A DNA stretch of 64,000 nucleotides from a bacterium (GTDB lineage: Bacteria; Vulcanimicrobiota; Xenobia; Xenobiales; JADMJV01). The stretch spans positions 41,055 through 105,054 of the forward strand of contig JADMJV010000075.1 of NCBI GenBank assembly GCA_018780265.1, given 5' to 3'. The position numbers and the translations under genes were made by a program. The notes beneath the pieces are model-generated. The model saw only the letters and a program-made list of their open reading frames with translations, had not been told where the DNA came from and ran no database searches. Every line of letters starts with the position of its first letter. Positions within the stretch are counted from its first letter, which is position 1. Shown in pieces: positions 23,617 through 32,177 of this stretch.

Positions 23617-24275
23617 TTGTCAGACGGATCCATTCGGCCCGGCCACCGACTGAGCGAGCTGCAGATCCACCGCGCCTGTGACCTGGCCCTGCAGGGTGGC
23701 GACGCCGTAGACATCCTTGCTGCGGGAGACCTGGCCGAGGTGGGGTCCCTCGGGTGGCTCACCTACTGGGCCGTGTCCCAGGCCCAGCCGCTGCTAACCC
23801 AGGGCTCGAGGGCGGTCAGCCGATGTGGTTCGGCTCGGTCGACCTTGGGAAATCCATCGGTCTCAGTCAGCCCAGAATGGCCAATATCGTCAAGGAATTG
23901 GCCGCTGCGGGAGTGGTATTCGCGAGACGAATACGAGCGCTGGACGGCGGAGAATCACGGTCTTGTCCGAGGTCCGGCGTTTACCAGGTGATCGCCCAGC
24001 TCCAGGACAAAGAATTGGGACGCAGGGTGGCCGCTCACGGCTGGCTGACATACTGGGCGCCCACCCCGTCCTGCAGGAACCGCCTTCCGTCAGCCTGGGT
24101 GGCTGGGCACGCCCTGGCAAGACGAAGATCGAGTTGGCGGAGTGGGGAGTGGGGTGCTAGGCCCTCTCGTTCGTTTTGTCTTCTCAAACTCGTTTTTTCG
24201 TCACAAAACGAACGTATGGGCTTCCAACGGAGAAACACGAGTATCTACAAGGGTTTGGTCGGCCTGCCCGAGTAG
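23617..24275 (+). pseudogene. Probable broken winged-helix protein gene
   Basis: Two overlapping frames both look partly coding. Frame A (TTG 23,617-23,991) carries HRACDLALQGGDAVDILAAGDLAEVGSLGWLTYWAV. Frame B (from ATG 23,823 to 24,275) carries a winged-helix-like VDLGKSIGLSQPRMANIVKELAAAGVVFARRIRAL and another W-L-T-Y-W-A. A frame change near 23,815 would join them. The C-terminal 80 residues of frame B look non-coding. Alternatively frame B alone, starting at 23,823, is the gene. Confidence 0.35.
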
Positions 24276-24289
24276 GCGAATAACTTCGT

Positions 24290-24316
24290 TAAATTCGTTA
24301 AATTCGTTAAATTCGT
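24290..24316. repeat. Three tandem 9-mers, right arm array (inverted)
   Basis: Three perfect copies of TAAATTCGT, the reverse complement of the ACGAATTTA repeats at 7376-7402. The array lies 520 bases inside attR, compared with 143 bases inside attL on the left. Confidence 0.65.
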
Positions 24317-24420
24317 AGGTTTCAAGAGAGTGAGGGGGAGGGCGGGACGAGGCATAAAGGATGCATAATGTTCACTAAAAAACTCGCTCGTGAGGACATG
24401 AACGAATTGAAGATCGCGCT

Positions 24421-24493
24421 TAGTAGTTAGTTTAGTAGTTAGTAGGTAGTAGTAGGTAGTAGTAGGTAGTTAGTAGTAGGTAGTTAGTAGTCT
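24421..24493. repeat. Low-complexity TAGTAGGTAGT tandem repeat
   Basis: About 73 bases built from TAGTAGG/TAGT units, purine-rich on this strand and without open reading frame. Could be an iteron-like region for the element's replication protein or simple slippage expansion. Neighbouring bases 24,317-24,420 and 24,494-24,573 contain no gene. Confidence 0.6.
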
Positions 24494-24573
24494 TGTTGGG
24501 CGGATTACGAAGTATCTCTGTTCGACAGGGCCAGTCTGGTTCTCAGTTGAACCTCACCCGCCAATCCCACCAT

Positions 24574-24618
24574 AAAAAAAGACCCCCCGCTAAGTAGCTG
24601 CCGAGCTACGGGGAGTCT
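24574..24618 (-). terminator. Intrinsic terminator facing transcripts from sigH-tRNA-Thr
   Basis: On the minus strand a GC-rich hairpin (GACTCCCC ... GGGGGGTC arms, with an inner stem GTAGCT...AGCTAC) is followed by TTTTTTT. Leftward transcripts leaving the tRNA-Thr gene would stop here, inside the element. The element therefore appears to bring its own terminator for the host operon. Confidence 0.65.
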
Positions 24619-24738
24619 TTGGGGCCAGTCTTTGACAACTGCAGAAAGCCTTGAGCCTGGATTGAGGCCCGGGCTCAGGGCCATCCTTATTCGCCTGGGC
24701 GGGGAGTTTGCACCTTCCCGCCCGGGCCAACTCTTTTT

Positions 24739-24760
24739 GGTGCCGGTTTTGGTGCCGGTT
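24739..24760. repeat. Paired decamers GGTGCCGGTT, right end
   Basis: Two perfect GGTGCCGGTT copies separated by TT, 75 bases inside attR, in the same orientation as the pair at 7295-7316. Confidence 0.6.
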
Positions 24761-24835
24761 ATCTTGTCGTTTCTGAGGGTTTCTGACGGCTTCTTGATAG
24801 AAGGGCTATACTCGTCAAACCCTTATACCACCGAG

Positions 24836-24888
24836 TAAAGTCAGAGCCCCGGGCGAGAATCGAACTCGCAACCTTCCGCTTACAAGGC
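24836..24888. repeat. attR: 3' half of tRNA-Thr plus flank
   Basis: Perfect 53-base match to 7181-7233. Here the repeat is part of the complete tRNA-Thr gene, so the tRNA is restored on the right and the partial copy lies on the left. Confidence 0.9.
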
Positions 24889-24916
24889 GGGTGCTCTGCC
24901 ATTGAGCTACCGGGGC
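24845..24916 (-). tRNA. tRNA-Thr (anticodon TGT)
   Basis: 72 bases. The 7-bp acceptor stem GCCCCGG/CCGGGGC is perfect, the D arm is GCTC..GAGC, the anticodon loop is CTTGTAA with TGT at positions 34-36, and the T arm contains GTTCGATTC. CCA is not encoded. It follows the sigH stop by 11 bases and is probably co-transcribed with it. It is the integration site of the element. Confidence 0.9.
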
Positions 24917-24927
24917 AACCGAAATTT

Positions 24928-25572
24928 CTAGTAGTGTTTTTCGCCGAGCGTCTTCTCAATCTTTCGCTTTACGCGTTGTAGAGCGTTGTCGATGGATTTG
25001 ACGTGGCGATTCAGTTCTTTGGCCATCTCCTGGTAGGACTTGCCTTCCAGGTAGCTGTGCAGCACCTGGGACTCAAGTTCACTGAGGTTCTGCTGGATTT
25101 TCTCGCGCAGGTCGTCAGACAGTTCATGGCTGATAAACACTTCTTCGGGGTCGGTGACCTTTGTGCCGGACAGGATGTCGAGCATGGTGCGGTCCGAATC
25201 TTCGTCGTAGATCGGCTTGTTGAGACTGATGTAGCTATTTAGGGGGATATGCTTCTGACGGGTGGCCGTCTTGATAGCGGTGATGATTTGGCGAGTGATG
25301 CACAATTCGGCAAAAGCGCGGAAACTGGACAGTTTGTCTGCCCGATAGTCGCGGATGGACTTGTAAAGACCGATCATTCCTTCTTGGATGATGTCTTCAC
25401 GGTCAGCACCGACCAGAAAGTAAGACTTCGCTTTTACTCGAACAAAGTTCTTATATTTGCTGATCAGGTACTCTGTGGCAAACTCGTCCCCATTCTTAGC
25501 CAATTTGACGATTTCTTCGTCTGGCTCGTTGGCGAGATTAGCCATGTATGAGCTCTGTTGTATTTTTAACAC
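24928..25572 (-). CDS. sigH: RNA polymerase sigma factor SigH (Spo0H family)
   Basis: Very close to Bacillus SigH throughout. Shared stretches include YFLVGADREDIIQEGMIGLYKSIRDY (region 2), AELCITRQIITAIKTATRQKHIPLNSY (region 2.4/3) and SYQEMAKELNRHVKSIDNALQRVKRKIEK (region 4.2 helix-turn-helix). In Firmicutes SigH directs early sporulation, competence and transition-phase genes; its regulon here is unknown. GTG 25,572 is kept because GGGAGGG precedes it; ATG 25,545 is an alternative. A consensus promoter lies upstream, and tRNA-Thr follows in the same direction. Confidence 0.93.
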   Translation of the reverse strand: MLKIQQSSYMANLANEPDEEIVKLAKNGDEFATEYLISKYKNFVRVKAKSYFLVGADREDIIQEGMIGLYKSIRDYRADKLSSFRAFAELCITRQIITAIKTATRQKHIPLNSYISLNKPIYDEDSDRTMLDILSGTKVTDPEEVFISHELSDDLREKIQQNLSELESQVLHSYLEGKSYQEMAKELNRHVKSIDNALQRVKRKIEKTLGEKHY

Positions 25573-25615
25573 GAGGTATCAGCCCTCCCAGCAAATGTGG
25601 CCCGAAGCTGCCCAA

Positions 25616-25644
25616 ATTATAAGAAGGGGTTCTGCGGACGTCAA
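25616..25644 (-). promoter_or_regulatory. sigma-70-type promoter of sigH
   Basis: On the minus strand TTGACG (complement of 25,639-25,644), a 17-base spacer, then a perfect TATAAT (complement of 25,616-25,621). Transcription would begin near 25,609, about 37 bases before GTG 25,572. Confidence 0.7.
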
Positions 25645-25741
25645 GAGAAACTAAATTGTTTTTTTATCTGGGTCTTCATGTAACAGCTCCCACCGCCTCC
25701 AAATTGGCTGTTGCTCCCGTGGCCAGGCGGTTTCGTCGAGA

Positions 25742-27474
25742 CTACTCGCCCTCGCGGACCTGTTGACTCTGAACCCAGTCCCAGTAGCCTTCCCAGGTCA
25801 GGCCCCGATCAATCATGATTTGTGACCGAAACTGATAAACCTGGCTAGATTTTGAATAAATTTCAAGACTCTCTCGACTGCTCTGCAGGGCTGACCTCCA
25901 ATCATCATTGAGGTAGTGGGCCCGGGCCAGAAAAAAATGGAAAGCTGGATTGCGCGGATCGCGGCGCACGGCCTCTTTCCACAGCACCACGGCTTCCGGC
26001 CAGCGCTGCTGGGATTGGACCACGTCAGCCAGCATCGAATAGGCATAGGCTCCCTGGTCGTTGAGTTGCAGGCGTTGGCGCGCCCACGATTCGGCCTGAT
26101 TCCATGCGGCCAAATCCCCGCTCGTGTTGGCCAGAGCCTGCCATGACCCGGACGAGCGCACGGCCAGTTCCTCAGCGTACCACGGAGGGCAATAGATTTG
26201 CACCGAACTCAGCCACTTCACTCGCAGAGCTTGCAGTTGAGGGGTCTGCCGGGGATAAAGTTTGATATCCTCGTCCCACCAAAAAGCTCGTTGGGCCGCC
26301 CACCCGGCCACGCCGGCCAGCAAGGTGGCCAGCGCTACCAGGACGCCCAGAGGCTGAAAATGCCCCCTTTCGGAGCTTGGCGGCACCGTCCACAGCACCA
26401 GCAGGGGCCAGACGGCCGTAGGGTAGCAATTGGTCATGCCGTTGGCCAGCAACACGAGCAGACAGGCCGATTCGGGCGAGCGGTCCTGACGACGGCGCCA
26501 CAGGGCCGAGCCTACCCAGAGTAGCCAGAGCATCAGTCCCACCCCGCCCGTCTCACACCACACCCGAAGCGGCTCATTGTGTGGGTCTTCCGGGCGGCGC
26601 GGTAGGCGGCGCACAAATTCGGGTTCAACGGGTCGGTTCAGCAAATAGTGATCGCCAAAATGCCCTGGACCCACCCCCACGATAGGGTGGGTCCAGCCCT
26701 GGCGCCAGGCCTCCTTCCACAGCTGTCCTCGGGCCGAGACGCTCTCGTCGCCGGCGCCGCGCTTCAGGCTCTGCAGATGGCCCGTCAAAGCGAAACGCGA
26801 CCGTTGGGAAATCTGCAGACTGAAGGCCCAACTGGCCAAAAACAAGCCCCATGTGATCAGCCAGAAACGCCGGTCACGGAGTTTGGAGACCAGTGTGGAC
26901 AGCACCAGCACAACGCTTAATGCCAGGATCGAGCCTCGAGTGGCCGTTAGAAGCAGGGCGCTCAGGCTGAGGAAGCCGGCCACTCGGGCCAGCCAGCCTC
27001 GGGCATAAAGATGGGTCCACATGAAAGGAAACAGGGCTGCCAGATACATCGACAGATAGTTGGGATTGGCCAGTCCTCCGATGGTTCGGAGCGTAGAGAG
27101 AGCCGGGTGGTTCCAGTGGACAGGGTCCATACCCAGGCGCTGAATCCAGGAATAGAGCACATTGCCACCCCATCCCAGGGCCAGCCATGGCATCACCTGT
27201 GGTTCTCTCAAGATCCAGACCAGGGATGCGCCAATCGGCAGTAAAGGGAGCCAGGCGGTATGGTAGCCGTTGTAAAGGGCGCTCACAACGCCCCAGCCAA
27301 ACCACAGGGCCAGGCCCAGCCAGGGCAGCGATTGTGGTAGCCTTGGTCGCAGGCAGGCCAACCCGGCAGCCAGTAGCAGGCAGGCTAACTTGGGGGCGCC
27401 GGTGGGGTCGTCGCAGCCCATATCGAAGATCAAGGGCAGCACACATAAAGCCAGTGCGGAGCTTGCCCGGGACA

Positions 27475-27478
<4 letters not shown>
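25742..27478 (-). CDS. O-antigen ligase/polymerase-like membrane protein with TPR tail
   Basis: The 578-residue protein has about ten hydrophobic helices over residues 1-400. A large periplasmic-type loop contains the Wzy_C/WaaL-like segment SARGQLWKEAWRQGWTHPIVGVGPGHFGDHY and R-P-E-D-P-H-N-E, the conserved H-N motif. The C-terminal 130 residues are TPR-like repeats (AYAYSMLADVVQSQQRWPEAVVLWKEAVRRDPRNPAFHFFLARAHYL). Such proteins polymerise or ligate surface glycans or glycosylate pilins. Start ATG overlaps the stop of the upstream histidine kinase (4 bases), so the two are co-expressed. Confidence 0.8.
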
Positions 27479-29826
<2,348 letters not shown>

Positions 29827-29923
29827 TGACCAAACGACTTCTTGCTCGACCCCTCATAGAACCTGCTCAAAGGAAAGTGCACCCTGAACACGAACGGCCG
29901 GCCCCTCTATGAAAGGATGTGCC

Positions 29924-30724
29924 ATGGATTGGTTTAGTGAGGAACTTCCAGGCCAGTGGCGCCAGTCTCTGCCTATCACCGATAAGTTGGTCGACCAGCG
30001 CAGTCCGTTCCAGCATATCCAGGTGTTTGACACCAAAGATTTTGGTCGAATGCTGGTGCTGGATGGCAAGGTTCAGTGTAGCGAGCGGGATGAATTTACC
30101 TATCACGAGATGCTCGCTCACGTCCCTTTGTTGACCCACCCCAACCCCCAAAAGGTTCTGGTGGTTGGCGGCGGCGACGGCGGCACGGTGCGTGAGGTGC
30201 TAAAACACCCCTCCGTCACTAAGGTTACTCTGGTCGAGATTGATGAACAGGTGATCGAAGTGGCCCGTCAGTGGTTACCTTCGATGGCTTCTGGCCTGGC
30301 GCCCAGTGAACGACTGGAGATTATCACCAAAGATGCAGCCGAAGCGATTCGGGGGATGCCCAAGCAGGACGTGATCCTGGTTGACTCCAGTGACCCGGAG
30401 GGGCCCTCTGAGGTGCTCTTTAGCCAGCAATTCTTCGCCTCTCTCAAAGAAGCGCTCCAGCCCGATGGAGTGATTGCACTGCAGGCAGGCTCGCCTCTGT
30501 TTTATGCAAAACAGATCACAGACGCCCGCTCCAAGCTGGAAAAGATTTTTCGCTATGTGCGCCCCTATCTGGTGCCGGTCATTTTGTATCCTGGCGGCGC
30601 CTGGTGTTTGATCTCCGCCTCCGATGCCCACGATCCTCAACGAGCGCCCGCCCCGCGCTCGCTTCAAGTGCGCTACTACTGCCCCGAGGTTCACCTCGCC
30701 AGCATGGCTCGATGTGAGTTCTAG
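29924..30724 (+). CDS. speE: Spermidine synthase
   Basis: Transfers aminopropyl from decarboxylated AdoMet to putrescine. Family motifs: V-L-V-V-G-G-G-D-G-G-T-V-R-E-V (AdoMet loop, near residue 80), VTLVEIDEQVIEVAR, and D-V-I-L-V-D-S-S-D-P-E-G-P with the catalytic Asp near 155. Length 266 is normal. ATG 29,924 with AAAGGA upstream is preferred to 29,909. Overlaps the downstream gmhB start by 11 bases. Confidence 0.93.
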   Translation: MDWFSEELPGQWRQSLPITDKLVDQRSPFQHIQVFDTKDFGRMLVLDGKVQCSERDEFTYHEMLAHVPLLTHPNPQKVLVVGGGDGGTVREVLKHPSVTKVTLVEIDEQVIEVARQWLPSMASGLAPSERLEIITKDAAEAIRGMPKQDVILVDSSDPEGPSEVLFSQQFFASLKEALQPDGVIALQAGSPLFYAKQITDARSKLEKIFRYVRPYLVPVILYPGGAWCLISASDAHDPQRAPAPRSLQVRYYCPEVHLASMARCEF

Positions 30725-31205
30725 GCTGGCCCTCTTGGACCGGGACGGAACTCTGATCGAGCATGTCCATTACCTCTCTGACCCCGCTCAGGTGCGCCTC
30801 TTGCCAGGTACGGTGGAGGGACTCCGGCAGTTGCGGCAACGGGGCTACACCCTGGTCATGGTCAGCAATCAATCCGGCGTAGGGCGCGGCTATTTTTCCA
30901 TCGAGATCGTCGAGGCGGTCAATCTGCAAATGCAGCAGATGTTGCTGGCCAGCGGGGCTCCACTGGACTTGCTGCTCTATTGTCCCCACTCTCCCCAGGC
31001 CAACTGTGGCTGCCGCAAGCCCAATCCGGGAATGGCCGAACAGGCTTGCCGTCATTTTCAAACCACTCTGGAGGGCGCCCTGGTGGTGGGGGACTCCGAT
31101 TGCGACATGGATTTGGCGGTCAACTTGAAGCTTCCGGGCTATCGGCTCGGATCGCCTCAGCTACCTCGTCTCGACTTGCTGCCCGCTTTGCTGGACCAAA
31201 CTTAG
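30714..31205 (+). CDS. gmhB: D-glycero-D-manno-heptose bisphosphate 7-phosphatase
   Basis: HAD-superfamily histidinol-phosphatase/GmhB type. Motif I is D-R-D-G-T, motif II S-N-Q-S-G-V-G-R-G, and the GmhB zinc loop is C-P-H-x(5)-C-x-C-R-K-P-N-P-G-M; motif IV is VVGDSDCDMDLA. It removes the 7-phosphate in ADP-heptose synthesis for LPS or S-layer glycans. GTG 30,714 is inferred because the conserved N terminus begins at once; it overlaps speE. The 3' end overlaps the convergent TrmB gene by 45 bases. Confidence 0.85.
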   Translation: MSSRLALLDRDGTLIEHVHYLSDPAQVRLLPGTVEGLRQLRQRGYTLVMVSNQSGVGRGYFSIEIVEAVNLQMQQMLLASGAPLDLLLYCPHSPQANCGCRKPNPGMAEQACRHFQTTLEGALVVGDSDCDMDLAVNLKLPGYRLGSPQLPRLDLLPALLDQT

Positions 31206-32123
31206 GGCTTTTTGCACCCCCACGGTTGGCAGGTAGCCTCCGCCCAGGGCCGGACGAATATGCCAGAGGCCATCCTCGGCGGAGAGCGCCGCCTCGATCC
31301 AGAAGCTCTGGGTCAGATCGTCTTCCACCACGGTGGTCAACACCATCCAGATTTTGCGCTCCGAGTCATAGACCTGGTTGCGAAACTCGACGACGACCTC
31401 GTGGTGGCTCCCCTGCAGGTGTGCTCCTGTAGGGTCGAATTGTTGGCAAGTTAGAGTATTCCCGGCCACCTCCGCCATTTTTACTACACCACTGGGTCCG
31501 ACTGGCCGATAGTGCAGTTCGTAAAACCACTGTTGCCCCTGCCCGATCCAGCGACGTTCGTATTTGGTGTCATAGTTGGCCTCCACCTCCACCACCGAAA
31601 GGGACAGGCCGGAGCCTTCCACCTGCGCCAAGGCGAACTCCACCAAACCCTTGTGGTCGGTCACGACCAGCCCTCCGCCCCGACAGACCCGGTTAAGGTG
31701 GGCCATGAAGGCCCGCGAAAAAAGGCGATACCGTTCGTGTTCGCGCTTAGGCCAGGGGCACGGGAACAGGGCCACAAAACTTTCCGCGCAACTATCGGGT
31801 AGAAGACGGCTCAGGGCCATTCGTGCGTCGGCCTGGAGCAGGCGAACATTGTTGACCTGGCTGTGGGCCAGGCGGCGCAAACAGCGGCGCACCGATCCCC
31901 AGTGCAATTCCAGGCCCAAGAAGTTGTGCTGGGGCCTTTGCAGGGCCTGGCGCAGGAGATACTCGCCATTGACAAAGACAATCTCAAGATGCAGGGGCTG
32001 TTCGGGGCTGGCAAAGGCCGATTGCGGCTGCCAGCCCCCGCCCAACTGTCGCCACAGCAGAAGGCGGTGTAGATCGCGGTATTTTCCAACCATTCTCGTG
32101 TCTGCGACTTGGCCACAACCCAT
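31161..32123 (-). CDS. trmB: TrmB-like tRNA (guanine-N7)-methyltransferase with C-terminal extension
   Basis: The core matches TrmB: NFLGLELHWGS, VRLLQADAR, F-P-C-P-W-P-K-R-E-H-E-R-Y-R-L and LVVTDHKG. The AdoMet-binding motif, normally E-I-G-x-G-x-G, reads E-I-V-F-V-N-G here, with the first two glycines replaced. About 110 extra residues follow the methyltransferase core (from about 210), including WYELHYRPVG typical of the TrmB end and then a beta-rich extension. Activity may be altered. Start is ATG 32,123 or 32,093; neither has an ideal ribosome site. Divergent and overlapping at the 5' end with the permease frame. Confidence 0.75.
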   Translation of the reverse strand: MGCGQVADTRMVGKYRDLHRLLLWRQLGGGWQPQSAFASPEQPLHLEIVFVNGEYLLRQALQRPQHNFLGLELHWGSVRRCLRRLAHSQVNNVRLLQADARMALSRLLPDSCAESFVALFPCPWPKREHERYRLFSRAFMAHLNRVCRGGGLVVTDHKGLVEFALAQVEGSGLSLSVVEVEANYDTKYERRWIGQGQQWFYELHYRPVGPSGVVKMAEVAGNTLTCQQFDPTGAHLQGSHHEVVVEFRNQVYDSERKIWMVLTTVVEDDLTQSFWIEAALSAEDGLWHIRPALGGGYLPTVGVQKALSLVQQSGQQVETR

Positions 32124-32177
32124 CCCTCCATATTTGTCAGCAAAAGGGGAGGTACTCGACTCGGTGAACCCGCTCCC

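Larger units (their letters stand above)
7181..24888. mobile_element. Integrative element in tRNA-Thr(TGT), phage-satellite-like, about 17.7 kb
   Basis: The element is bounded by a perfect 53-bp direct repeat (7181-7233 and 24,836-24,888), which is the 3' half of the tRNA-Thr gene plus its 3' flank. The tyrosine integrase gene lies next to attL. Contents: integrase, XRE regulator, excisionase, SpoVG-like protein, primase/helicase-like protein, many small overlapping genes, a tape-measure-like gene, a SLATT-like membrane protein and an XRE/XRE divergent switch. No terminase, portal, capsid, relaxase or conjugation gene is visible. The layout resembles PICI-type phage satellites; a mobilisable island is the alternative. 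Confidence 0.85.

Noticed and set aside
24421..24493. CRISPR-like repeat array
   Set aside because: Units are short and contiguous without unique spacers; a simple tandem repeat.
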